From positions 1-64,000 of the forward strand of contig CAJNOJ010000212.1 in the NCBI GenBank assembly GCA_905250025.1: DNA of 64,000 nt. Reading direction: 5' to 3'. Under the pieces are notes generated by a model that saw nothing but the letters and a program-made list of their open reading frames with translations, was not told where the DNA came from and searched no databases. This document shows, one piece after another, positions 21,586 through 34,683 of the stretch (positions are counted from its first letter, which is position 1; every line of letters starts with the position of its first letter). Source of the DNA: Adineta ricciae. Lineage: Eukaryota > Rotifera > Eurotatoria > Adinetida > Adinetidae. A program made the position numbers and the translations under genes.

Positions 21586-23106
21586 TCAGTGTCCTTGATT
21601 GAAAGCGACTAATTGTTGAACAGCGTTGACAACAGCATTGTAAAGTTCAGTATTAGAGCCAAGATATTGTTGAACTTGGCTTAATAATTGACTTGCAGCT
21701 GTGTTTACATCGACTTGACCAGTGAAAACACTTTGAGCAAGTCGAGCAGCTAGTTGACCGAGTGTTTGTAATTGAGCTTGCGAAAGAGCGTTAGTAACTT
21801 GTTGAGCGAGACCTTGGAATTGACTGAGTACATTCTAAAATAATTTTAAAAACTTTAGTTTTAAGTAGTAACAAAGTGATGAAATTACTCCATATTGGGC
21901 AAGGAGTCCTTGTACATTGTTGACCAGTGAAAGACTTTTTTTATTTGCTGGACGAGTCAATTTGTCACTAACAAAGTTAATCAATTGTTGAGCACCATGA
22001 AAGAAAGCATTGAGATATTCATTGTCCGTGCCGAACGATTGTTGAATGAGAAGCAATAATTCATTGGCAGCAACTTTAGCTTCGACTTTACCACTGAGAA
22101 CACTGTGAACAAGTTGAGAAAAGACTTCACTAAGTGCTTGTAACTGTTCAAATGTAAGTGTATTGGCAAAATGTTCCACATTATTTTGGAATTCGTTTAC
22201 TGAACTCTAAACGGAGTCAAGTTGGAACGAGAAAAACGCGTAAAGGGATGTGATTACTTCGATTTGACCAATAACTTCTTGTGTATGAGGTAAGATTTCA
22301 CTAACGAAGTTGATTAGTTGTTGAGAACCGGTGACAAATGTCTTGACGAATCCATTTTCTGAACCAAATGTTTGCTCAATGAGAAGTAGCAATTCACTGG
22401 CTGCAATTTTGGCATCGACTTGACCATTGATAATGCTTTCGACGAGTTGAAAGCATATTTTGCTGACTTCTTCGATTTTCTTGGGGTCGAATGTATTGGC
22501 AAATTGTTGAGCAGCGTTTTGGAATTGGTTCATTGCATTCTAAAAGAAGTTCAATGCAAAACGAGAAACAAAATCAAAGAGAAATGATCGTACTTGGACG
22601 TGATCAAAAAATCCTTGAAATGGGTTGAATTTACCACGTGTGCTGAGTGCTGGACGTGTTAAGCCTGCACCATCAAGATTAAGCAATTGCTGAACTTCGT
22701 TCAATAATTGACTGGCGGCTGTATTTGCATCGATTTGATTACTGAGGACATTCTGAGCGAGTTGAAAAGCCTGTTGAGCAAGTGTTTGCAATTGATCTGG
22801 TGTCAAGTTAGTGGCAGCTTGTTGAGCGAGGTTCTGGAATTTATTGATTAAATCCTAAAAGAGATTAATCTTATAAGCAATCGAAAATAAATCCGGATAG
22901 TGTTACTGCGTATTGCGGAAGAAGGCCTTGTAAACCATTGAATTGATTTGAGAGAACCTAGATGAATGTGAGGAGAAAATAGATGAGTAGATTTTAAGGG
23001 AAATGTCGATCTTTACTGGTTGGAGAGCAAGTTGATTGAAGAGAGGATTGCTTTGTACGAAAGCAATTGTAGTAAAGACAAGAACGAATCCGATTGAAAG
23101 ACGCAT
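21586..23106 (-). CDS. Secreted protein of four exon-encoded helical repeats
   Basis: Six exons, all joined by phase-0 introns of about 50 nt: 23106-23017, 22957-22907, 22854-22594, 22539-22258, 22206-21889 and 21834-21586, giving 416 residues. Exon 1 is a signal peptide (MRLSIGFVLVFTTIAFVQS, then NPLFNQ). Exons 3-6 each encode one Gln/Leu/Val-rich, predicted all-helical unit of about 82-106 residues, with a shared core of the form L-x-L-x-Q-x-V-x-x-G/N-x-V/I-D/E-A-x-x-A-A-x-x-LL. A short linker (LQGLLxQY) recurs in exon 2 and at the end of exon 5. No Cys pattern and no known domain. Secretion is well supported and function is unknown. An intact copy lies at 44892-46414, and relics lie at 41281-41590 and 63607-63815. 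Confidence 0.78.
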
Positions 23107-23449
23107 ATTGAAAAGTATTTCAGCAGAAAACTGATTGAAAAATCGGTAGGTTTTGTGCCGGTTTTTATACCTTCGCCCACAAGAATTTAAAACATGGATT
23201 TATTCGAGCATCTGGTAAAATTTTATCACTATCACGCGCTGGCTGAGTATTCAAGGTCATGTTAATCTTTGATGAGAAAATAGGACTGAAAGAAAATCAA
23301 TATACACACTGGGTACTAGTAAAAACCAATTTCTTTTATTTCTATCAAATCCTGCCCGTTGCTTTTAAGTCTTTTTCAGTTGCATTTTTGGAAATATTTT
23401 TAATTGCAAAAGTCAATACACACAGGGACACGGACTCTGATTTATTTGC

Positions 23450-25351
23450 TTATTCATATCCATATGTGTTAAGACATGCTTGTAGTTTAATGTCAAATCG
23501 ATTTTGATATGTTTTTGCACAAGAATCCAATCGGTTCGAGGCGATGGTTGTTAAAAATTCGGTAAGGAACAGATCAGAATTGGTTTGAGTACATATGGTA
23601 TAATTCGTTAAACCTTGTGTATTTGGTCTTAATTGATCAAAACCTGATAAACCTTGACCGTAGAGGTGATTTCCATCAGCGGAGAGAACGTATAATGATT
23701 GAACCTTTTGCAGATTCGTACAAAAGCCATTTGTGGCATTATTTTGCATTTGCACCATCAATTGAGCTGCACTATTGTCCCACCTTTCACAAACATTATT
23801 CAATATTGACAGAGAAACTGTAGTGAAACTTACCAAAAAATATCTCCTTCAGTCTGATTTGTACATTTGGCTAATGACGAGATCAATCCGTAAGTAAATG
23901 GTGATAGTTGAAGATTCAATGCTCGTATTTTGTTGTTAAGTTGAGTCAGATTCGCAGTTAATTGCTTTTGCACACCTGATGGCATAGCGACTAAATTTTT
24001 GATTCCGCTATCGTCGACACGTTGAACGGCAAGAACATCTAGAAATCGGATATGATGTTACGAAGAAGATTCAGATGATAGGTGTTTACCTAAGAAGACA
24101 TTCGAACTGCTTCCTGAGGTTTTGTATGAATAAGGATAAACCCCTAGACTCGGATTTGGTACCAATGATGGATAATCAGCTATTGATTTGAATTGACCAC
24201 CTTGAAGAAAAAGCGTATATATAACGAACATCAGTTCGAAACGACTCACCAGAAAGGTACAGTGTTCCTATCTTTGATACGATCGATCGATCCCGGCTAA
24301 TCGCTTCGGCGATATTCGTCATGGGACCAAGACATAAAATATCTACTGGTCGTTGTGAATATTTCAATGTAGATATGATCAGTTCCACTGCATCAAATGG
24401 TGATGGTTGTAAGAAAATGTTGGTAGACTGATTGAGACAAGTTGGAGATGTGAGAAAGGTATCAATACCTTTGAGAATTGAACTTGCAATAATCCATCCC
24501 GTCGGAGATAATGATAGACTACAAGAGAGAAAAATGCTTAAAAAATTCATTCTTTTGAACATAATAAACCTTGCTCCCGTGGCAACTCCAACACCGTCTG
24601 TGCAGTTGACTAATCCAAGAAGGCTAAGAATATTCGATGTTGAATAGAACGGTGTACTAACCGGAAGGAAAGCATTATTTTAGTATGTAAATAGATGCTG
24701 CATTTCTTATACCTGTATCCGTCTCCACTAGTTGTTATCGCGAGAATATCAACAGTTGGAACCTAGAATTTCCAGAATGATAGAGCCTATCAGCCAATAT
24801 GCTCTTACATTGAGAAGATAGAGGATCGCCCATAGGTCATCAATGTCTGTGTCGGTATCGATCAGTACCGGTTGTCTTGTAATATCTTGACTAAGACAAT
24901 TCTGAACTTGTTTTATACGACTTGTGCTTTGACTAGTCGAAGTAGTCACCGTACTCGATTGTGCTAAAGAGAAATTCAAAGAGAGACAATCGTACAATCT
25001 TGGAAGAGAAAAATCTAACTTCCTGTCGCTTTCGATGCTAGTACAACACCAACTGGAACTGCAATGACAATAACAAGTACCACACCGATCGTCAAACCGA
25101 TAGCGAGTCCAATCAAGCATTGTTTGTTACAAAAACCTTGATTGTTCCTGAAACCATAGAAATGCTTGTGTTGCAACCTCGATTGTTATGTTTTACCTTT
25201 TGGAAGGCTGTGTATCTTCAACATCGAATGATCTCGCCTGTCCAAATAATCCTGCATGACCTTGCTGCATAGATGGTAACGGATTGTTCAGATCATGAAA
25301 ATCGTTTTCTATTCGTGTCTCACGAACAGTATTTCTGTTCGAAGCTTCCAT
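23450..25351 (-). CDS. Membrane-anchored nucleoside hydrolase (IU-NH family)
   Basis: A multi-exon gene on the minus strand. Exon 1 starts with ATG at 25351 and encodes a hydrophilic N-terminus. Exon 2 (NNQGFCNKQCLIGLAIG...) encodes one transmembrane helix without a cleavable signal, so a type II topology. A Ser/Thr-rich stalk follows, then the nucleoside-hydrolase domain. That has the ribose/calcium-binding motif DTDTDIDD after PVLI, VDILAITTSGDGY, a NILSLLGL segment, and VDILCLGPMTNIAEAISRD, which is typical of the family. Later exons give GGQFKSIADYP and the Cys-containing C-terminus that ends at 23450. The enzyme would cleave purine or pyrimidine nucleosides to base and ribose, here probably facing outside or the lumen. 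Splice joints were followed by eye for most exons. The end of the long central exon is less certain. Confidence 0.8.
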
Positions 25352-26828
25352 AGGTCAAGCTCACACTTGTGTAGAAAAGTAAACTCAACGAACAGAATTT
25401 ATGTTTGAAATGACTGAAAAACACGAAAAATGAATAGAATTCTATCTGTCGTTTTCGATTAAGCAATACTTGAGTAAATAAAATGCTTTTCATCCATCAG
25501 TAACGCTTGCCAGGTAATATAAATGAAGCGTTGGTATTGATGATTTTTCTGCTTTTTGATCGAAAGTACACTTGATGGGTTGTTTTTTTCTGCTTTTGCT
25601 TGACATAAAGCAATTCGTTCTGCAGACTAGGTCAACAGAAACACGTTGATCATCAAGGAATAAATTACTTCGAGTTCACAATAACTAAAGTGAAGAGCTT
25701 TCTCTTCACGACAGGATTGATTGTGTATGAATGTTGGTTGCTTTCATATTCACAGAGTAACATGAAGGATAGAGAAAAATCGAATGTAAACAGCATGGTA
25801 CTTTTTTTTCTTCATTTTCCATGTTTCGATACGAAAAAAAAAGATTTGATCACGTGTTTCGTCTATCAAAATTGGTCAATCGATTTGCGGATCTGTTAAC
25901 AAATAAAATGTTGTATAATTTACTCGAAATTAGAGAAGTATCATTGATCAAAAGATGACGTACTTAACGTCATGAGCATCTGTTTAACTGCGTGTCATGC
26001 AGACCCATATAAAGCACTAAAGTGTATCGAATTCTACGAAACTAACCTGTCGATACAAGTAATGTGATTGCGTGAAGAAAATCATTCGTCTGTGGAATCA
26101 CGTATGTGATCAAACGTTTTGAGATGTTCCTCGTAAATAAGTGAGATAGCAAAAGAATGTCTCCGAACAGATTGTTTTTTCGAAATTATTCAAAAGTGCA
26201 AACACGTATGGTTCGTTCGTTTGATATTTTTTCTTTGTAATTAACCTATGTTGGATTTTTCCCAGCTACTTCTAAGAAAAGTTTATTCATAATTCTATAT
26301 TTCCTAATTCACTGGTTAGTAAATGCCAGCTTTGATTTGGCATTGCTCTGATGATCGATCACTATCAATATATCAAAATCATCAGCTACGCTATAATCTT
26401 CAACAAATGTAGCAAGTACGCGGAACGATCATATAGTTTATACACAAATACTGCAAGTGTGGTGTTTCTAAGTTAGTTATTTCATTACATCCAGCATTTT
26501 CAGTACATATCAAAAGAAAAAATTATATATTTTTGCTTAGATCGAATAGCGATCGTTGTTTTTATCATATCTTAACACGTGGTGAATATTTATGTTATAA
26601 GCAAGATACAATACGTTTTTTATCGAACGGCTTGTCACTCACTGATCAACTTTATCGTGAAAATATATTGTACTGTATTCGATCGCCAATATAAACGACG
26701 AATACAGTAGTGAAAAATAACAGAAAAAAAACCGTGGCCTAAATTACATCAAGGTAAATTTCATTGTGAGTGATAAATAACTTTTGCGTCGAATTAGTAT
26801 AGGTGAATTGCATAGTTGAAAGTGCAAA
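25352..26828. promoter_or_regulatory. Divergent intergenic region, nucleoside hydrolase / FG-GAP gene
   Basis: About 1.5 kb between head-to-head genes, so it should hold both promoters. It is conserved in haplotype A (48665-50137). A TATATAAAG-like sequence occurs near 26008-26018. The small plus-strand frame 25690-25899 is not conserved as protein. No specific factor site is claimed. Confidence 0.35.
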
Positions 26829-29800
26829 ATGAGAATATCAGCAAGCTCACCGAATAATCAACGTCATCCGGATGAAGTATATACTGTTATAGAATCATTT
26901 AAAGAAATGCATCGTGCAAAAGACGATGACGATAGCGATATTTTGACGATTGAAGTAGCAAAAAAGTTTGTTTAATCTGTTAAATATTATTAATATAATG
27001 TGAATATCTATTTCAAATAGAAATAATCTACGTTCATGGATATTAGTTGGTTTATTTGTTAGTATCTCATTGATTATTGGAGTATTAGTCGTTTGTTTGA
27101 CTGTACCGAAGCAAGGTATGTTGTTCGTTCTGTGTTGTAAGCACTTTTTTGAGAAAATATTCGTTTAGATCATACTTGTCAATTCAAATTTCGACAAACA
27201 ATGAAAAGCTCAGTTGTTCGCAGTTCACAACCACGTTCGATCGCTGTCGGTGATTTCAATAAAGATCAACAACTCGACATCGTTGCTGCTAACTCGGGCA
27301 CGGACACAATTGTTGTGTTCAATTTGGATACGAATGGAACCATCCTGACAGAGCGAACGTATGCAACAGGTGCAGGATCTCGTCCGTGTTCGGTGGTCGT
27401 TAGCGATTTCAATCAGGACGGATATGTGGATATTGCTGTGGCGAATAATGGAACAAATAGTATTGGTCTTTTCATCAATAACGGAAGTGGATCATTTTTC
27501 GCTCAACAAGTTCTTTCGACTAGTTCCTTCCATCCATTCTTTCTTGCAACTGGTGATTTTAATCATGACAATTATTCTGATATTGCTGCTGTTTATTATG
27601 GCACTGATAATATTGGTATACATTTGGCAGATTATGATGGAACTTTTCGAAGTGGACTTGTTTATAGTACTGGTTATGATTCATTTCCACATTCATTAGC
27701 AGTTGGCGATTTGAATCAAGACAATCAATTAGACATTACTGTTGCAAATTATGGCACGAACAATATCGGAATTTTTATAGGACAAGATAATGGAATATTT
27801 ATAAACAAATATACTTATAGCACTGCGCCAAATTCTCACCCATCATCTGTTACTCTTGGCGATGTGAACCAAGATAATCATCTAGATATCCTTGTCTGTC
27901 ATTATGGTCTTGGTAGTATCGGCATATTTGTTAATCGAGGTGATAGTACTTTTGCCAGTCAAATTCTATATCCCATTGATTCTCAGTATCGTCTGCAATT
28001 TATTACTGTTGGTTATATTGATACAGATCAATATCTTGATGTGGTTATTGCCGATTCGGAAAATGACCGAATACATATTCTACCCGGTTATGATAATGCG
28101 AGTTTTGGTGCATTAACAACCTATGATTTTGTTACTGGATCGAATCCATCCTTTATCGCAGTTGTGGATTTTGATAAAGATAACCGATCTGATCTTGTCG
28201 TTACTAATGACGGCAAAAATAGTGTAGATATATTGTGTGATTATTCAAGTAAGCCCTCTGTTCGACAAACGACATATTTCGTCGGTCGCGATTCTCGTCC
28301 ATCGTCTGTTGTTATTCACGATTTCAATAAAGATGGTCAATTAGATGCACTCGTTGATAATTTTAATAGCGATTATGTTGTTATTTTCAACGGGATTGGC
28401 AAGGGTAAATTCATTCAAGGAGATGTTTATCCAACAGGTATGGGATCTGCTCCACAATATATGTGTCTCGGAGATCTAAATGCTGATAATCGTACGGATA
28501 TGGTGGTAGTTAATTTAGGAAGTAATTCTCTTGGAATCTTTTTTGGCAACGAAGATGGAACGTTTCAATCTATGAAATCATATTCGACAGGTACTCAGCC
28601 ATGGTTTGCGGCTGTTGGGGATTTAGATAATGATACATATCTAGACATCGTGGCTGTCAATTTGTTGTCAAGTTCTATAAGCATATTTTTAAATGACGGT
28701 AGCGGAAATTTCAGTAGGCAAAAGACATTCTCGACAGGTACCGCTTCTGAATCGACTGCAGTTACTATAGGAGATCTGAGTAGTGATGGTTATCTCGATC
28801 TCGCCGTCACTCTCGCAACACCGCCGTCCATTGGCGTCTTTTTAGGCGTTGGCAATGGAAGTTTCGGAGACATGATAATATATTCAGCTGATTGTGGAGG
28901 ATTCTCTTTTATGGTTGTCTTCGCTGATCTAAATCGGGACAGGCACTTAGATATTGTTATTACCTGCCCAAACGAGGATCGCGTATTCGTTTTTTTCGGA
29001 ATCGGTGATGGAACGTTCCCATCAGCTATCGGATTTTTCACCGGATCTAACACATTTCCTTACTACGTGTATATTAATGACTTTAATAATGATCAACATC
29101 TTGATATTGCCACAACTTGCTCTACGGCAAATGAATTAGTCATTTTTTATGGAGACAGTACAGAAAACTTTATTCTGGCGCGAAGATATTCCACAGGCAT
29201 TGGTTCAGGTCCATATGCTATTACTGCTGCAGATCTTAATCATGACGAACATTTAGAATATGTAGTCACCTACTGGAGTAGTGGATATTTTGCTGTATTA
29301 ACTGAGTACGATGCTGCCGAGTTCAGCAAGCAATTCTCCTATAATACAGGATCTGCTCCACATCCATATTCGTTGGCCACTGGCGATTTCAACGACGATA
29401 ATCAAGCAGATGTTGTCGTTGCCAATTCAGATACTGATAGCATCAATATCTTGTTTGGTTTAAACAACGGCATGTTTAGCACACCAACTATCTATTCAAC
29501 TGGTACTGATAGTTCTCCACAATATGTTATTACCGGCGATGTCGATAAAGACAGCCGTTTGGACATCATTAGTTTGAATGCAAAAGAAAACACAATGAGT
29601 ATAATTATGAATAACGGCAATGGAAGTTTTGCACAACAAAAGAAGTATACAACTGGATCGGATTCATTTCCATCTAGTATAGTTATGGGTGATCTGAATA
29701 ATGATAATCGCAGCGATTTTGTTATCGCAAATAAACAAAGTGATAGTATCGGCTTTTTTATTGGATTTGATTATACATCATTTCAAAATCCGTTCACGTA

Positions 29801-31460
29801 TTCACTTGAAAATGCTCGAGGACCATCTGCTGCTCGAGTTTGTGATGTGAATGGTGATACGTATCTCGATATGGTTGTACTTTATCAAGTCAGTGGTCTG
29901 TTAGGTGTATTTCTTGGACACGGCAATGGAAGTTTCACCCTCTCAACACTTCATTCAACAGAACCTAACGTCTATCCGTCCGAGTTCGCTATCGCAGACT
30001 TCAACAAAGATGATCATGTAGATATCGCCGTGATTTATTTCGACAGCAACGTCGTAAGCATATTTCTTGGATATGGCAATGGAAATTTTTCAAATACAAT
30101 AACATTTTCAACTGAAACAAATACAATTCCACGAAGTTTGACCACCGGAGATGTAAACAATGATGATCAAGTAGATATTGTCACAGTGAACACTTATGCT
30201 GATACTATAAGTATATTTCTCGGAGAAGGTACGGGAAATTTCACTTTGATAGAAACCTATTTGACTGAAGCTTCAGCTCAGCCGCAAGGAGCATCCATTG
30301 GAGATTTAAATAAGGATGGCAATATGGATATTGCTGTATGTAATTATTATACTAGCACCACAAGCATTTTTCTCGGCTATGGCAATGGAAGTTTTCAAGC
30401 GCAAGTGTTATACTCCGTAGGTTATCAGACCTGGGCTAACTCAATAAATCTCGCCGATTTCAATAATGATAGTATACTGGATATTGTCGTAACTAATTAT
30501 AATGGGAACAACGTTGCCATTCTTTTAGGGCTAGGGAATGGCACATTCAGTAATGTAAGCGCATATTCGATAGGCGATGGTGCTGGACCTACTTACCAAT
30601 CTATTGGAGATTTTAATAATGATCAAATTTTAGATATTGCTGTTGTTAACACTATCATAAATACAGTTGTCATTCTATTTGGATTTGGAGATGGGACGTT
30701 CTTGTTAGGGACTACTTATTCTGCTGGTGCAAACTTTGCACCAGGATCCATAGCTTCAGGCGATTTCAATCACGATGGACAATCAGATATCATTCTGACA
30801 AATTTCATAACCAATACGATTATTGTTTTCGTTGACTATGACCGTCATTCTTATGCAAGTGTAATAGCACATCGACTCGCTGATGGATCACAGCCACATT
30901 CGGTTGCTCTCGGTGATTTGAATGATGATGGTTGGTTAGATATTGTCGTAGCCAATTATGGAACTGATAACATTGGCATCTTATTGGGACTCGGCAATGC
31001 ATTGTTTAGTTCTATGATAACATACTCAACAGGAAATGATTCCCATCCGCTTTCTCTTGCTATTGCTGATCTTAATCATGATAGCCACTTAGATATTGTT
31101 GTTAGTAACTCGGAAACGAACAATGTCGCCTTTTTTCATGGTTATAGCAATGGAACGTTTACTCTTACGGCACTCTACTCAACAGGTGTTCGCTCCCAGC
31201 CTTTTACAATCACTGTTGGTGATGTTAATAATGATAATAATTTAGATTTGATCGTTGCCAATTCTGGTACAAGCAATATATTTGTATTGCACGGATATGG
31301 AAATGGAACATTTGGAAATGAAACTTCGTATCCATTAGGTTATGAAAGTCTCCCATATTCAGTCGCATTGGCTGATTTAAATAATGATGAACGAATAGAT
31401 ATGGTTATAGCAACCTACGGTACAGAAAATATAGACACTCTCGTAAAAATGTGTGACTAA
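26829..31460 (+). CDS. Giant type II membrane protein with about 30 FG-GAP/VCBS repeats
   Basis: Three exons (26829-26965, 27021-27115, 27169-31460), GT..AG introns of 55 and 53 nt, phases consistent, 1507 residues. The N-terminus is cytoplasmic (MRISASSPNNQ, Asp-rich near the end of exon 1). Exon 2 is one transmembrane helix (LRSWILVGLFVSISLIIGVL). Almost all the rest is a tandem array of units of about 45-47 residues of the form GDFNxDxxLDIVVANxGTxxIGIFLGxGNGxF...YSTGxxSxP. The DxNxDxxxD loops resemble calcium-binding loops of integrin-type FG-GAP repeats, and arrays of seven such blades form beta-propellers, so four propellers or so are likely. The role is probably extracellular adhesion or recognition. 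Such arrays are common in bacteria and expanded in bdelloids. Polyadenylation signal AATAAA near 31482. The haplotype A copy has a nonsense codon. Confidence 0.88.
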
Positions 31461-31758
31461 TTGTATATGTTCTTTCATCAATAAATATATCAATTGAGAA
31501 TAAACGTGAGCAGCACACCCACTCTTTCGAACTACTTATATTGTTGAGTAAGGCTGAACACTTCGTATCGTAATCGATTTTAACAGTCTTTTCACATCGT
31601 TAGACGGCAGAGTACTTTCAGGCATGTGTAAATACATTTATTCCATACTTAACGGGCCAGACATTGGCGACATCTGCTGACGTACGTGCAGATACAGCTT
31701 CTATGATAACACATTGCAAAAGGTAATCATGGTGCATTATATTATCATAGAAAAAGAA

Positions 31759-33778
31759 ATGAAGTCGTGTTTGGAAGCATTGGCAACAGAAATAATATTT
31801 GAAATCTTTGATTGTTTGAATCCATGGCATATACTCTACGGCTTCATTGGAATAAATCGCTATTTTGATCGAATTGTTCGTTCATATCCATTAAAACTCG
31901 ATTTTCAGCAAATATCTCGATCAAAATTTGATTTTATTTGTCAAAATGTTCAACCAAAACAAGTTTATCATCTTCTATTATCAGAAAAATTCATGCCGGA
32001 TCAAATACGACTCCTTCTCAATCATTTTCCACGATTTCAAAAAGAATTTCTTAACCTAAGATCAATCAAATTTCTTTCTATGAAAACCTTTCGCATGGAT
32101 TTACCAGACAATACTTCATCATTAACATTTAAACAAAATTTTCCAAAAGAAAACTCCGATTCTATTACAAAGGAAGTTATTTATCATCAAGCTAATTGCC
32201 TAACCTATCTTAATGTCGATTCTGTTGATGCAATACCCATTAACAACGTTTATTTTAATGTATTGACACATTTGATCATCAATGACGATTGTTTGTTTTC
32301 TCAGTTTGAACAAATATCTCACTGTATTCAAATTTCATCACTCATTCATTTAAAAATTTCTATTTATGATGGAGGCATGCCTTTTTTACCCAAACTGAAA
32401 CTAGTATGTCAAAATCTAGTCTCATTGTCCCATCTCGACATAATTCTACGTAAGAACAAGCGCCAAAATAAGTTTATTGACCGTGTATTTCATTGTAGGT
32501 ACAACATTGTCATTTGATTTCTTAGAAGAGTGTTTAATTAAGTTGGTGAAATTGAAATATTTGACAATCCAAGCATGGGGACATCCTGATCTTATTGATG
32601 GTACTCGATGGGAAGAGTTTCTTCGACGAACACGTATTGAACAATTTAATTTCCAATTGTCTTTGTATACATCGTCATCGTTATTACAACAGGAACAGTT
32701 AGCAGCACTCGAACGGTTTCGATCATCATTTTGGCTGGAAGAAAAACATTGGTATGTCGCTTGTAAGCACGTTCCTTACGAAGAACAGTTCAGAATATAT
32801 TCATTACCTTATTTCCTTCCAAATGAAATTGATGAGTTACAAGGACAAAACGCGTATCCACCATTATCAACCGTGCCAATCAATCTCCAGAATCAATTCT
32901 TTTTTCAAACTACAATCGATTCTTATAAATATATTCCCGAAGAAAGAAGAACATTACCAATGTATCGTTTCACTAAAGTTCAATTGTTAGAAATTTGGTG
33001 GCGTCCATATGCGCCTGTCACATGTCAAGATTTTATCAACACTCTTACGTCCTCCATTGATCTTAATCAAATTAAGACACTTGATTTTGCATATACTGTT
33101 GGTCCAGGAATCGGCTATTTACAATTATTACTCGCACATATACCCCAATTAAATCACTTGATTACGAATGTATTCGATACATCATTGAGTTTGCCTAAAC
33201 ATATATATTCTTTGACATTACATAAATTGAAACCTGCTTATTATGAAGAATCGTTTTTTCCCATTGATGTTGAAAATGTTGATGAATTTTCTCAAATGTT
33301 AATGCATGTTCAAAATTTGACTGTTCCAGTCGACAGTGAAGAAATGATGATTCAGATTATCGATAAGTTTCAACACTTGCAAACTGTTATATTTCAATGT
33401 GATCACAGTCTTCTATCCAATATTTCTTCTGAATGGTTTCAAACAAATACTCATCGTCTGAGTCAACGTCATTCAAACACTTATACTACAACACAAAGAC
33501 TGAAAATGAATGATCCGGCACCGACGGAATCTCAATCATTTACTTTTCGCTCAAACAATAGACAAAAATTTACCAGTGATGATGATGATCAATTCAGCTT
33601 AATTAATCCTACACTGAATAATATTCAGTTCACATGTCAAATAAGGTCTAATACAGATCTCGATAGGAAAAGAACACGAATAGACTTGCATGAAGGTAGT
33701 CATGTACAACGGCCCGTATACATTCATTATGATAGGCGATCTAAGAGTGAAATTTGTTTGTCTATGATCGATCAATAG
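31759..33778 (+). CDS. F-box protein with LRR-like C-terminal region
   Basis: Two exons (31759-32449 and 32499-33778) joined by a 49-nt intron with a strong GTAAGA donor, giving 656 residues. The N-terminus MKSCLEALATEIIFEIFDCL, then NPWHILYGFIGINRYFD, is an F-box, the Skp1-binding part of SCF ubiquitin ligases. The long remainder has repeated Leu-rich stretches (LTYLNVDS, LTHLIINDD, LKYLTIQAW, IKTLDFAYT) spaced as in irregular leucine-rich repeats that would bind substrate. A Ser/Asp-rich tail (TSDDDDQFSL) follows. An upstream in-frame Met at 31714 exists, but I chose 31759 because F-boxes usually start within a few residues of Met. The intact copy at 55069-57088 has the same length. Substrate unknown. 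Confidence 0.78.
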
Positions 33779-34683
33779 TTAGTTTACAGAGAACATTCTG
33801 GCCTGAAATTCGATACCTTGTTTTTTTCGTCTTTCATAATAAATATATAGACAGGAGTTTCTTCGAAGCATTCGGAATATTAGTGCAGAGATACACTACG
33901 TATTTGTCTCGATAAGTCACTGTTGGTGATCGATATGATTGTAATAAAGTATGTCGTACAGACTGGTATAACGATGCTTTTTTTGTTCTTCCGAAATCAT
34001 ATTCGGAAAATGTCTTCATCATGTATCAGTTTGCTAATAACATATGGAAGAGACAACACGTCTTATTTCGCCAATGTTCCACATAACAATGAAACTATAT
34101 GGATTTATCGATTATATATTAAATCATGCGGACAGATTGTGTGTCGTATATACTTATGAAATTTTCATTGTACTTCGTTATTGTATTTTCTTCTCTATAT
34201 GAGCGATCTCTATAGATAAAAATCGAACAATATCACATATATTTTTGCGCATAAAGAAAGTATTTTTACCGTTCTACGTAAGTAGTCATCAGTGTCTTCA
34301 TAATAAAGCGCGTGAATACAAAAAAGATCCATGCTCTTACAGGTAAAGTTGGTTTGGTCTGTAAATAAAGAAAGATAAGTATTTTTCTCTATAGTGTGAA
34401 TGTAAAATGTATTTCCATTGAAAGAAAGAAGACAAACATTTGTAACTATGTTTTTGGCTTTCTTTTAGAAAGAGTTTTGAGCTCTCATAAATAATCAGTA
34501 TGTTTATTTTGACATACACGTAAAAGTATGGAGTCTTTATTGCCATTCTGATTTTTTTATAAGCAAGACTAAAAGATAATTATATTTTGTTGGAGAATAA
34601 AAGTCTCCAAGTTCCGATTTTATATCTCTGTGTAGAGAGCGTTGCACATATCTATACATCAAGAAAAGATTAGTACTTTCATC
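33779..34683. other. Intergenic, no gene seen
   Basis: Contains AATAAA near 33838 for the F-box gene and the presumed helicase promoter. About 100 bases present here (roughly 34420-34540) are absent from haplotype A (57089-57864). Small frames are not conserved. Confidence 0.45.

Noticed and set aside
21348..21602. 84-codon plus-strand frame beside the alkyl-sulfatase start
   Set aside because: The matching frame in haplotype A is stopped early (TAG in the copy near 44690), so it is not conserved as protein.
25690..25899. Small frame in the divergent promoter region
   Set aside because: The counterpart near 48990-49149 differs in length and C-terminus, with no constraint visible.
28790..29053. 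Antisense frames within the FG-GAP gene
   Set aside because: Shadows of the repeated coding sequence on the opposite strand. They recur at equivalent places in both copies because the sense strand is constrained.
27201..31460. Repeat array as CRISPR or satellite DNA
   Set aside because: The repeats are protein-coding units of about 45 codons with varied synonymous sites and a single open frame, not identical DNA repeats with spacers.
32498..32525. Very short intron GTACAAC...CTTAG in the F-box gene
   Set aside because: At 27 nt it is below the size of all other introns here. The GTAAGA donor at 32450 with the acceptor at 32498 gives a 49-nt intron and a continuous frame in both copies.
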